DNA of 50,410 nt. Origin: Paludibacteraceae bacterium (GTDB lineage Bacteria > Bacteroidota > Bacteroidia > Bacteroidales > Paludibacteraceae). The stretch is from contig JAFZNG010000031.1 in assembly GCA_017551025.1 (NCBI GenBank), positions 1-50,410 of the forward strand. The letters run 5' to 3'. The first letter of the stretch is position 1. Every line of letters starts with the position of its first letter. Below are positions 18,097 through 25,518 of the stretch, piece after piece. Made by a program: the position numbers and the translations under genes. A model generated the notes under the pieces. The model was not told the DNA's origin, did no database searches, and saw only the letters and a list, made by a program, of their open reading frames with translations.

Positions 18097-18552
18097 TTAT
18101 TGATTTACGCGTGATTTGACAATGAGTTTGCGATAGGTCTTACCCGGTGCGATGCCCGGCTGATGGGCGTCAGAGGGGAAGAAAACGGCGAAATGACCTT
18201 TCGGCACGGTGAATTTCACGGCGGCCTTGTCGCCGTAGAACTCTACGTCCTTGCCTTCGTCATAGTCCTGGGTGACGTCTTCGCAATCTACTTGCGCTTT
18301 CCATCCCATTTGTTCGTCATCACCCAGCGGGATTTGGATATCCAGGTAGTCTTTGTGGGCTTCCATGCGGCAGTTTGCCTCTTCCTTGCCCTTGAAATCT
18401 TGAATGTTGACGTACAGATCCTGTCCGTCCAAGTAAATCTTACATGCCGGCAGTTCCTCCAGGTCGTTGTCGTTGAAGAACTGCATAAAACGTTCGAATC
18501 CCGGTACACTTTCGTAGTACAGATCCGCATTTTCCAGTTTATCAATAATCAT
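18097..18552 (-). CDS. YhcH/YjgK/YiaL-family protein
   Basis: A 151-residue cupin-like protein of the DUF386 family. Characteristic segments are YLDIQIPLGDDEQMGW, EFYGDKAAVKFTVPKGHFAVFFPSDAHQPGIA and the final KLIVKSRV. Members are linked to sialic-acid and other sugar metabolism and are proposed metal-dependent sugar anomerases or isomerases. It is the first gene of a minus-strand operon continuing into glgB, the TlpA-like gene, nagB and cysS, which supports a role in carbohydrate metabolism. Confidence 0.9.
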   Translation of the reverse strand: MIIDKLENADLYYESVPGFERFMQFFNDNDLEELPACKIYLDGQDLYVNIQDFKGKEEANCRMEAHKDYLDIQIPLGDDEQMGWKAQVDCEDVTQDYDEGKDVEFYGDKAAVKFTVPKGHFAVFFPSDAHQPGIAPGKTYRKLIVKSRVNQ

Positions 18553-18583
18553 ATATTTGTGTGTTTAATGTTCTAAAAGTGTG

Positions 18584-18591
18584 CAAAGATA
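18584..18591 (-). promoter_or_regulatory. -7 box of the YhcH-glgB-tlpA-nagB-cysS operon
   Basis: On the minus strand this reads TATCTTTG. The position 20 bp upstream (18612-18615) reads GTTG, a near-match to TTTG and the right arm of the palindrome at 18601-18614. Confidence 0.75.
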
Positions 18592-18599
18592 CGAATTAA

Positions 18600-18631
18600 T
18601 TTGCATATATGCAACTTTTTTTGTAATTTTG
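18600..18631 (+). promoter_or_regulatory. Promoter of the M13 peptidase gene
   Basis: TTTG at 18600-18603 and TAATTTTG at 18624-18631 are 20 bp apart with a T-run in the spacer. The -33 box overlaps a perfect 14-bp palindrome, TTGCATATATGCAA (18601-18614), whose other arm serves the divergent minus-strand promoter. Confidence 0.88.
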
Positions 18632-18670
18632 CAGCCTAAATCGCAGAAAATACATTAAAAACACACGATA

Positions 18671-20686
18671 ATGAAACGATTTTTTATTACTTTCTTAGCA
18701 ATGAGTTCTATTCTTACAGCTTTGGCTGCACCCCGAACTATCGGTATCCGCACCGAGAATCTCGATCGCTCCGTAGCGCCCCAGGAGGATTTTTATCAGT
18801 ATGCCTGCGGCGGATGGATGCGGCTTAATCCCCTGACGCCCGAATACAGCCGTTTCGGTTCGTTCGACCAACTGGCGCTCCGCAACCTCGAACAGGTCAA
18901 CGGCCTGATTCAAGGCTTGGCCGAACACAAGCATGCTGCCGGTTCGGTAGAGCAGAAGATAGGCGACCTCTATAACCTGTCTATGGATACAGCGCGTCGC
19001 AACCGTGAGGGGGATGCACCGCTGCGCCGTTCGCTCGGTGGAATCGCCACAATATCTTCGCGTGCCCAACTCTCGCAGCGTCTCGGCGAGGCAATGGAGT
19101 ACGGCCTGTGGGCGATGTATGTCGATGCCGATGCAATGAACTCAAGTCTGAACATCTTGAACGAAGCCCAGGCAGGTTTTGCGCTCGGCGAGAAAGAGTA
19201 TTACCTCGATCAGGATGAGCACACCCAGATGATTCGTCGCGAATACCTGAAATATATCGAGAAGATGTTCGAAACGTTCGGTTTCACCGAGCCCGCCACC
19301 CGTGCACAGACTGTGCTGCGCATGGAGACGCGTCTCGCTACCGCCGCACTGAATAATGTCGAGCTGCGCGACCCGCAGACCAACTATAACAAGATGACTA
19401 TCGACTCGCTCCAGCAACTCGTGCCCGAGATCGACTGGCAGGTCTATTTCCGCGCTATGGGTATTCAGCCGACCTGTATCTCCGTAGGCCAGGTACGTCA
19501 TCTCCAGGAGGCCGGTCATATGCTGGCGGACGAACCGCTCGAAGACCTAAAGACCCTGTTCGCTTGGCAGGTCATGGACGGTGCTGCCGCATACCTGAGC
19601 GACGAGATTTATATGCTGAGCTTCAATTTCTACGGTCGCATTCTCAGTGGTCGTGAAGAACCCTCGCCGCTCTGGAAGCGCGCCGTGAATATCGTGAACG
19701 GTACCTTGGGCGAGGCTGTTGGCCAGATGTACGTGAAGCAGTACTTCCCCGAGGAGAACAAAGCCCGTATGCTGGCGCTGGTGAAGAACCTGCAACGTGC
19801 CCTGGGTGAGCGTATCAGCAATCTCACGTGGATGTCCGATGAAACCAAGCAAAAAGCACTCGAGAAACTCTCCGCCTTTACCATCAAAATCGGCTATCCC
19901 GACAAGTGGCGCGACTATACCGATTTGCGTATCGATGCGCGCGATACGTATTATATGAATCTTATGCGTGCCGCCAAGTTTGAGCAGGATTATAGCCTCA
20001 GCTTCCTGGAGAAACCGGTAGACAAACAGAAATGGTACATGACGCCGCAGACGGTTAATGCCTACTATAACCCTTCGAGCAACGAGATCTGTTTCCCGGC
20101 CGGTATCCTGCAGTACCCCTTCTTCGACATGTCGGCAGATGATGCGTTCAACTACGGTGCGATTGGTGTGGTTATCGGTCATGAGATGACCCACGGTTTT
20201 GACGACCAGGGATGCCAGTTCGATAAGGATGGAAATATGCTCAACTGGTGGACCGACGAAGACAAACAGCGCTTCGATGAGCGCACCAAGGTGATGGCAG
20301 ATTTCTTCGATGCCATCGAGGTGGCACCGGGTGTGCATGCCAATGGTGCATTTACGCTTGGCGAGAATATCGCCGACCATGGTGGCCTGCAAGTCAGCTA
20401 CCAGGCTTTCCTCAATAACGAGGCGGCTAAGGCAAAGAAAGATCGCCTCAAAACCAAGGGAGGCTTCACGCCGGCACAGCGTTTCTTCCTGGCTTATGCG
20501 AATGTATGGGCAGGTAATATTCGTCCTGAGGAGATACTCCAGCGCACCAAGTCCGACCCGCACTCCCTGGGTCGTTGGCGTGTCAACGGTGCCCTGCCGC
20601 ACATCAATGCCTGGTACGATGCCTTTGGTATCACGCCTGCCTCACCGATGTATGTTGCTCCTCAGAAACGCGTATCCATTTGGTAA
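18671..20686 (+). CDS. M13-family zinc endopeptidase (PepO/neprilysin-like)
   Basis: A 671-residue secreted metallopeptidase. A signal peptide (residues 1-19) is followed by the helical PepO N-domain (QEDFYQYACGGWM) and the catalytic domain, with H504-E-M-T-H508 in VIGHEMTHGFDDQG, Glu565 in ENIADHGGLQVSY as third zinc ligand, and the family's C-terminal tryptophan (SIW). It is predicted to degrade peptides in the periplasm or at the surface. Transcribed from its own strong promoter; the Dabb gene follows after a heptamer array. Confidence 0.96.
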   Translation: MKRFFITFLAMSSILTALAAPRTIGIRTENLDRSVAPQEDFYQYACGGWMRLNPLTPEYSRFGSFDQLALRNLEQVNGLIQGLAEHKHAAGSVEQKIGDLYNLSMDTARRNREGDAPLRRSLGGIATISSRAQLSQRLGEAMEYGLWAMYVDADAMNSSLNILNEAQAGFALGEKEYYLDQDEHTQMIRREYLKYIEKMFETFGFTEPATRAQTVLRMETRLATAALNNVELRDPQTNYNKMTIDSLQQLVPEIDWQVYFRAMGIQPTCISVGQVRHLQEAGHMLADEPLEDLKTLFAWQVMDGAAAYLSDEIYMLSFNFYGRILSGREEPSPLWKRAVNIVNGTLGEAVGQMYVKQYFPEENKARMLALVKNLQRALGERISNLTWMSDETKQKALEKLSAFTIKIGYPDKWRDYTDLRIDARDTYYMNLMRAAKFEQDYSLSFLEKPVDKQKWYMTPQTVNAYYNPSSNEICFPAGILQYPFFDMSADDAFNYGAIGVVIGHEMTHGFDDQGCQFDKDGNMLNWWTDEDKQRFDERTKVMADFFDAIEVAPGVHANGAFTLGENIADHGGLQVSYQAFLNNEAAKAKKDRLKTKGGFTPAQRFFLAYANVWAGNIRPEEILQRTKSDPHSLGRWRVNGALPHINAWYDAFGITPASPMYVAPQKRVSIW

Positions 20687-20693
20687 TTTTGCA

Positions 20694-20714
20694 TTTTTAA
20701 TTTTTAATTTTTAA
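20694..20714. repeat. Three perfect TTTTTAA heptamers
   Basis: The gap between the M13 peptidase and Dabb genes holds three perfect TTTTTAA copies. This is the cleanest example of the commonest unit in the window. Confidence 0.95.
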
Positions 20715-20722
20715 TTCCTCAA

Positions 20723-21028
20723 ATGGTAAAGCATGTCGTATTCTTTCGGCTCTTGGATGAAGCCGAAGGCAAGAGTAAACTGGAGAATGCGCAGATCATC
20801 CGCACCGGTCTGCTGAGTCTGCTGGATAAAGTTCCGTGTCTGCGTAGCGAGGTGGTAGGTATTAATATACCCAACGCGGCGAACACCGACCACGATATCT
20901 GTCTGGAGTGTACGTTCGATTCGTGGGAGGATTTGAATACCTACGCTACTCATCCCGAGCACCTCAAAGTCGCTGCGTATATCGGCCGCTGCAAATCCGC
21001 CCGATCTGCAGTGGATTACGAGTTTTGA
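20723..21028 (+). CDS. Dabb (stress-responsive alpha-beta barrel) protein
   Basis: A 101-residue ferredoxin-like dimeric-barrel protein. MVKHVVFFRLLD at the start and the segment YATHPEHLKVAAYI near the end are the hallmark of Dabb-domain proteins. Members occur as stress proteins and small enzymes, and the specific role here is unknown. It ends 28 bp before a strong hairpin. Confidence 0.92.
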   Translation: MVKHVVFFRLLDEAEGKSKLENAQIIRTGLLSLLDKVPCLRSEVVGINIPNAANTDHDICLECTFDSWEDLNTYATHPEHLKVAAYIGRCKSARSAVDYEF

Positions 21029-21056
21029 TGAAGAACTGGTTTTACCGGACATAACA

Positions 21057-21088
21057 AAAATCAGGGCGGCCATTTGGCTGCCCTGATT
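21057..21088. terminator. Bidirectional terminator between Dabb gene and tRNA-Leu
   Basis: AATCAGGGCGGCCA and GGCTGCCCTGATT form a stem of about 13 bp with a short TTT loop. It is preceded by an A-run, so the minus-strand transcript from tRNA-Leu also gets a U-tract. It therefore separates two convergent units. Confidence 0.85.
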
Positions 21089-21090
21089 CG

Positions 21091-21176
21091 TACCGCGAGC
21101 GGGGGTCGAACCCGCACAGGCATCACTGCCCAAGGGATTTTAAGTCCCTCGTGTCTACCGATTCCACCATCGCGGC
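21091..21176 (-). tRNA. tRNA-Leu (TAA)
   Basis: An 86-nt class II tRNA on the minus strand. Acceptor GCCGCGA pairs with TCGCGGT, anticodon stem AGGGA/TCCCT encloses CTTAAAA with anticodon TAA, a variable arm (GGGCAGTGATGCCT region) follows, and the T-arm is GCGGGTTCGACCCCCGC. CCA is not encoded. Confidence 0.97.
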
Positions 21177-21193
21177 TTTTCGGAAATCGGGTG

Positions 21194-21225
21194 CAAAATT
21201 ACTGCTTTTTTTTGATATATGCAAA
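21194..21225 (-). promoter_or_regulatory. Promoter of tRNA-Leu
   Basis: On the minus strand TTTG (21225-21222) and TAATTTTG (21201-21194) are 20 bp apart. The spacer is nearly identical to that of the tRNA-Glu and rRNA promoters, and GCACCCG follows the -7 box in all three. Confidence 0.92.
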
Positions 21226-21287
21226 TAAAAGCGACTATTCTAAGACAAAAGTGTCAATTTTTCCACATAAATATGCGAAAAAAGCAG

Positions 21288-21295
21288 TAATTTTG
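21288..21295 (+). promoter_or_regulatory. -7 box of the HD/lpx operon
   Basis: TAATTTTG is preceded by AAAAAAGCAG and followed by GCGCCCG, resembling the stable-RNA promoters. The TTTG expected 20 bp upstream is missing (CACA is there), so this is a half-match. The first ATG of the operon is about 50 nt downstream. Confidence 0.65.
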
Positions 21296-21346
21296 CGCCC
21301 GAATAAAAAAACCACGCATGCGTGTGGAAATTTTTGAACGAAAAGA

Positions 21347-22615
21347 ATGGCAAACAAGCATAAGATAATCAACGACCCGGTTTTCGGATTCATGCAGCTG
21401 GAAAGCGACCTGGAGTACGACGTGCTGCAGCATCCCTACGTGCAGCGACTGGGGCGTATTCGCCAACTGGGTCTGAGCAACCTGGTCTACCCGGGTGCGA
21501 TGCATAGCCGCTTCAGCCATAGCCTGGGTGCAATGCATCTCATGAGCGAAGCGGTGCGCAGCCTGCGCCAGAAAGGCGTCGCTATTTCCAATTCCGAGGC
21601 TACGGGGGCGAAGATCGCTATCCTGCTCCATGATGTAGGCCACGGACCTTTCTCCCACGTACTGGAACATACCCTCGTAGATAATATCACCCACGAGGAG
21701 ATCTCGCTCATGATGATGGAGCGTATCAATGCCGATCTGAAGAGCCGACTGGAGCAGACCATGTGGCAACGCGGTCCGCTGGACGAGGCGATCGGCATCT
21801 TCCGCGACGAATACCCGCGCCATTTTTTCCATCAGTTGATCTCCAGCCAACTGGACGTCGACCGTATGGATTACCTCTGCCGCGATTCGTTCTTCACCGG
21901 TGTACAAGAGGGCCGTATCGCCAGCGAGCGACTACTCAAGATGCTCAACGTGGTGGACGACCGTCTGGTTGTGGAGCACAAGGGTATCTACTCGGTTGAG
22001 AAGTTCCTGGTTGCCCGCCGACTGATGTACTGGCAGGTCTATCTGCATAAGACCAGCGTAGCTGCCGAGCAGCACCTTATCATGATCCTCTCGCGAGCCA
22101 AAGAACTGGCGCGTAGCGGCAAGGAACTGTTCTGCTCGCCCGCACTCCGCTATTTCCTCTATACCCAGCGTGCCGCCGAAGACTTCTCGCCTAATAGCGA
22201 AGCCCTCGACCAGTACGCCCTGCTCGACGATACCGACGTGCTATCGGCTATCAAGACCTGGATGTCTTGTTCCGACCGTATCCTGAGCATGCTCTGCCGT
22301 TCGTTCACCAGCCGCCGGCTCTTCCGTGGACAACTGATCGATGCACCGCTCTCCGAAGAACGTAAGCAGGCGCTGCGCCGACAGTATGCCAAGACGCTGG
22401 ATGTCACCGAGGACGAGGCCGAACGATACCTGTTCGTGGAGCATATCTCCACTTCCAATACCTATAGCGAAAAGGACGATTCCATCGACATTCTCTTCAA
22501 CGACGGCACGGTGCGCAACATCGCCGAGGCCAGCGAGATACTCGACCTGGAAGCCCTGACCCGCAAACCTATCAAACGCTACTTATTCCAATACCGCCTG
22601 GAAAACAATTTTTAA
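21347..22615 (+). CDS. HD-domain phosphohydrolase (dNTPase-like)
   Basis: A 422-residue HD-superfamily protein. His53 in MHSRFSHSLGAMHL, the HD pair His95-Asp96 in ILLHDVGHGPFSHVLEH and a later SQLDVDRMDYLCRDS segment match the SAMHD1/dGTPase-like group. The substrate may be a dNTP, but that is an inference. The gene is commonly found just upstream of lpxD in Bacteroidales. Its TAA stop (22613-22615) is supplied by the heptamer array that follows. Confidence 0.92.
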   Translation: MANKHKIINDPVFGFMQLESDLEYDVLQHPYVQRLGRIRQLGLSNLVYPGAMHSRFSHSLGAMHLMSEAVRSLRQKGVAISNSEATGAKIAILLHDVGHGPFSHVLEHTLVDNITHEEISLMMMERINADLKSRLEQTMWQRGPLDEAIGIFRDEYPRHFFHQLISSQLDVDRMDYLCRDSFFTGVQEGRIASERLLKMLNVVDDRLVVEHKGIYSVEKFLVARRLMYWQVYLHKTSVAAEQHLIMILSRAKELARSGKELFCSPALRYFLYTQRAAEDFSPNSEALDQYALLDDTDVLSAIKTWMSCSDRILSMLCRSFTSRRLFRGQLIDAPLSEERKQALRRQYAKTLDVTEDEAERYLFVEHISTSNTYSEKDDSIDILFNDGTVRNIAEASEILDLEALTRKPIKRYLFQYRLENNF

Positions 22616-22647
22616 TTTTCAATTTTGAATTTTTAATTTTTAATTTC
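22606..22647. repeat. Six-unit heptamer array before lpxD
   Basis: Six 7-bp units of the (T/C/G)AATTTT type cover the end of the HD gene and the gap to lpxD. One unit provides the HD stop codon. The array ends 4 bp before the lpxD ATG at 22652. Confidence 0.92.
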
Positions 22648-22651
22648 TGAA

Positions 22652-23686
22652 ATGCAATTTAGTGCACAACAAATAGCTGCCGTCTTAGGTGGCAAGTTGA
22701 TAGGCAATGCCGAGGCTATGGTCTCCGACGTAGCGTCTATCGAGCATGCCGAGGCGCATCATCTCTCGTATATCACCGACGAGAAATACCTCCATTGTCT
22801 CGAGACAACCCACGCCGGCGTGGTACTCGTTACGCAATCGCTTCTTTCGACTTTCGACTTTGAGCATAGCGGTCTTTCGACTACTATCATAATGGTTCCC
22901 AACGCTCGCGGCGCCATGGCACAACTGTTGCAGATGGTATCCGAGGCGATGTTTCCCGCCAAGCGCGGCGTGGAGCAACCTTGCTTTATCAGCGAGGGCG
23001 TGGAGCTGCCGGAGGATGTATATGTCGGTGCGTTTGCGTATATCGGCAAGAATGTGCGTCTGGGCAAGGGTGTACAGATCTACCCCCAGGCTTACGTGGG
23101 CGATAATGTCACGATCGGCGAGGGTACGATACTCTATTCCGGCGTGAAGGTATACGCCAATTGCCGCGTCGGTCGCCAGTGTATCCTGCATAGCGGTGTC
23201 GTCATCGGTGCGGACGGTTTCGGTTTCGAACCCGATGCCAAGGGCGTCAACCAGAAAGTGCCTCAGATCGGTGCTGTCATCATCGAAGACGATGTAGAGA
23301 TAGGTGCCAACACGACGGTCGATCGCGCCATGATGGGTAATACCGTTGTGCACAAGAATGTCAAGATCGACAACCTCGTCCAGGTGGCGCATAATGTCGA
23401 GGTGGGTGAGTCTACGTTTATGTGTGCCCAATCGGGCGTAGCCGGTAGCACCAAGATCGGCCACCACTGTATCCTGGCAGGTCAGGTAGGCGTAGCCGGG
23501 CATATCGAGATCACGGATCAATGTATCTTCGGTGCACAGGCCGGCGTAGCCGGTTCGGTGCGTAAGCCGGGCATGTATCAGGGTTCACCGGCTATCGATG
23601 CCGGCAATTGGCGCCGCTCGTCGGTGGGCTTCAAGCAACTGCCCGACATCCTGCGTCGCCTGCAAACCCTAGAAAAAGAGAAGTAA
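22652..23686 (+). CDS. lpxD: UDP-3-O-(3-hydroxyacyl)glucosamine N-acyltransferase
   Basis: LpxD adds the second hydroxyacyl chain in lipid A synthesis. The 344-residue product has the N-terminal uridine-binding domain (SAQQIAAVLGGKLIG), a left-handed beta-helix of hexapeptide repeats, and the catalytic-His segment VQVAHNVEVG, followed by a C-terminal helix. In the N-terminal domain, residues 66-77 are encoded by TTCGACT-type repeats and look like a local expansion. The gene is followed 1 bp later by lpxC. Confidence 0.96.
   Translation: MQFSAQQIAAVLGGKLIGNAEAMVSDVASIEHAEAHHLSYITDEKYLHCLETTHAGVVLVTQSLLSTFDFEHSGLSTTIIMVPNARGAMAQLLQMVSEAMFPAKRGVEQPCFISEGVELPEDVYVGAFAYIGKNVRLGKGVQIYPQAYVGDNVTIGEGTILYSGVKVYANCRVGRQCILHSGVVIGADGFGFEPDAKGVNQKVPQIGAVIIEDDVEIGANTTVDRAMMGNTVVHKNVKIDNLVQVAHNVEVGESTFMCAQSGVAGSTKIGHHCILAGQVGVAGHIEITDQCIFGAQAGVAGSVRKPGMYQGSPAIDAGNWRRSSVGFKQLPDILRRLQTLEKEK
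22845..22881. repeat. In-frame TTTCGAC repeats inside lpxD
   Basis: TTTCGAC occurs twice in tandem (22845-22858), followed by a diverged heptamer and a third copy at 22875-22881 that is shifted by 2 bp. They encode the STFDFEHSGLST segment at residues 66-77. Confidence 0.6.
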
Positions 23687-23687
23687 T

Positions 23688-24590
23688 ATGAAGCAACACA
23701 CTATACAAGAGTCCTTCACGCTCAGCAGCGTAGGACTCCACACAGGCCTGATGATCAACGCTACCTTCCGCCCCGCGGAGGAGAATACGGGTATCCGCCT
23801 GTGTCGTATCGACCTGCCTAAGAAACCTTGCTACCAAGCTTTGGCGGATTATGTCAGCGGTACCGAACGCGGCACCGTACTGGAGCACGGTAAGTGGAAA
23901 ATCTCCACCGTCGAGCATGCCCTCTCTGCGCTCTATGCCTTGGGCGTGGACAACTGTCTGATCGAGGTGGATGGTCCGGAAATGCCGATTTTGGACGGTA
24001 GTGCCAAGTATTTCGTGCGTGAGATACAGCGTGTCGGACTCCGTGAACAAGAGGCCGAACAGCAGGTTCTCGTGGTGAGCGAACCGATCGAATATGTCTC
24101 CGAGCACGGTCATAGAATGCGTATCGAGCCCTGCGACCACTATGAGGTGGATGTGACGATCGCCTTCCGTTCAGTGCTGCTGCGCGAACAGCATGCTACC
24201 CTTACCGACCTGAACGACTATCCCCGCGAGGTGGCTGCAGCACGTACTTTCTGCTTCGTACGCGAGATAGAACCGCTGCTGCGCGTCGGACTGATCAAGG
24301 GTGGTGACCTGAAGAACGCACTCGTCATCTACGAGACCGAGATGAGTCAGGAAGGTATGGATTATTTCTGCGACAAACTGGGACAACCGCACATGGATGC
24401 TACCAAACTCGGTTACCTCTCGCCGCTGAACTACCAAAACGAACCGGCACGTCATAAATTGCTCGATGTCATCGGCGATTTATCCCTGCTCGGCATGCGT
24501 ATCCAGGGACGTATCGTGGCCTTCAAGCCCGGTCATACCTTCAATACACAATGCGTACGCAAACTGCGCAACCAGATAATGTCGGAATAA
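23688..24590 (+). CDS. lpxC: UDP-3-O-acyl-N-acetylglucosamine deacetylase, single-domain
   Basis: LpxC is the committed, zinc-dependent step of lipid A synthesis. Zinc ligands are His77 (in STVEHALSAL), His256 and Asp260 (in HKLLD), and His283 (PGHTFNT) is the expected catalytic His. The 300-residue product ends right after the LpxC domain. In most characterised Bacteroidetes LpxC is fused to FabZ (about 460 residues), and here no FabZ part follows. The stop TAA begins a heptamer array. Confidence 0.96.
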   Translation: MKQHTIQESFTLSSVGLHTGLMINATFRPAEENTGIRLCRIDLPKKPCYQALADYVSGTERGTVLEHGKWKISTVEHALSALYALGVDNCLIEVDGPEMPILDGSAKYFVREIQRVGLREQEAEQQVLVVSEPIEYVSEHGHRMRIEPCDHYEVDVTIAFRSVLLREQHATLTDLNDYPREVAAARTFCFVREIEPLLRVGLIKGGDLKNALVIYETEMSQEGMDYFCDKLGQPHMDATKLGYLSPLNYQNEPARHKLLDVIGDLSLLGMRIQGRIVAFKPGHTFNTQCVRKLRNQIMSE

Positions 24591-24649
24591 TTTTTAATTT
24601 TGAAATAATCGTTCCCTTTATGGGATAAGAATTTTTAATTTTTAATTTC
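24588..24649. repeat. Two heptamer arrays between lpxC and lpxA
   Basis: TAATTTT units begin at the lpxC stop codon (24588-24601), and three more units occupy 24629-24649 just before the lpxA ATG. The 27 bp between them (from GAAATAATCG to GGGATAA) carry no recognisable gene. The gap lies where a FabZ domain would be encoded in related species. Confidence 0.85.
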
Positions 24650-24650
24650 A

Positions 24651-25421
24651 ATGATAAGTCCATTAGCATGTATCCATCCCGAAGCTAAGATAGGCGAGGG
24701 TGTAGAGATCGGACCGTTTGTGTTCATCGACAAGCATGTAGAGATAGGTGACGGCACCCGTATCGATGCCAATGCCACTATCTGCGAGTATACCAAGATA
24801 GGTCGTGACTGTCACGTCTTCCCCTCGGCCGTCATCGGTGCGGTACCCCAGGATCTGAAGTTCCACGGCGAAGAGACCTGGACCATCATAGGCGACCGTA
24901 ACGTCATGCGTGAGTGCTGTACCATCCATCGCGGTACGGCCAGCAAGGGCCAAACCGTTGTGGGCAACGACAACCTCATCATGGCCTACTGCCACGTAGC
25001 CCACGACTGTATCCTCCATGATCATATCATCATGTCCAATGCCGTGCAACTCGCCGGCGAGGTGGAGGTGGACGACTTCGCTATCATCGGTGGCGGCACG
25101 CTCGTGCACCAGTTCTCGCATATCGGTGGCCACGTGATGGTACAGGGTGGAAGTAAGATCAACAAGGACGTACCGCCGTTTATCATCGCAGCCCGTGATC
25201 CGGTATCCTTCTGCGGTATCAACTCCGTAGGACTCAACCGTCGCGGCTTCTCGCTGGAGCGTATCCATACCATCCAGGACGTCTATCGCCAGCTCTATAA
25301 TACCGGCCTCAACGTCTCGCAGGCCGTAGCGCAGATAGAAGCTACCATGCCGGCTACCCCCGAGCGCGACTTCATTCTCGACTTCGTCAAGAAATCCGCC
25401 AGGGGTATCGTCAGATCCTAA
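24651..25421 (+). CDS. lpxA: UDP-N-acetylglucosamine O-acyltransferase
   Basis: LpxA performs the first acylation of lipid A synthesis. The 256-residue product is a hexapeptide left-handed beta-helix (IHPEAKIGEGVEIGPFVFID onwards) with the catalytic-His segment YCHVAHDC and a C-terminal helical domain containing SVGLNRRGFSLERI. Length and layout are standard. It closes the lpxD-lpxC-lpxA block. Confidence 0.97.
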   Translation: MISPLACIHPEAKIGEGVEIGPFVFIDKHVEIGDGTRIDANATICEYTKIGRDCHVFPSAVIGAVPQDLKFHGEETWTIIGDRNVMRECCTIHRGTASKGQTVVGNDNLIMAYCHVAHDCILHDHIIMSNAVQLAGEVEVDDFAIIGGGTLVHQFSHIGGHVMVQGGSKINKDVPPFIIAARDPVSFCGINSVGLNRRGFSLERIHTIQDVYRQLYNTGLNVSQAVAQIEATMPATPERDFILDFVKKSARGIVRS

Positions 25422-25448
25422 GGTTTTATGCGGGCTACGCCGGGGTGC

Positions 25449-25492
25449 TAATAGGCTATTAATAGGTGATTAATACGCGATTAATAGGAAAT
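25449..25492. repeat. Four 11-bp tandem units before glnS
   Basis: Four TAATAGGNNAT-type 11-mers fill most of the lpxA-glnS gap. Each unit holds TAATAG. As 11 is not a multiple of 3, stops appear in all three forward frames. Confidence 0.85.
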
Positions 25493-25518
25493 TCGATATA
25501 TATTGTAACAACTGACAT

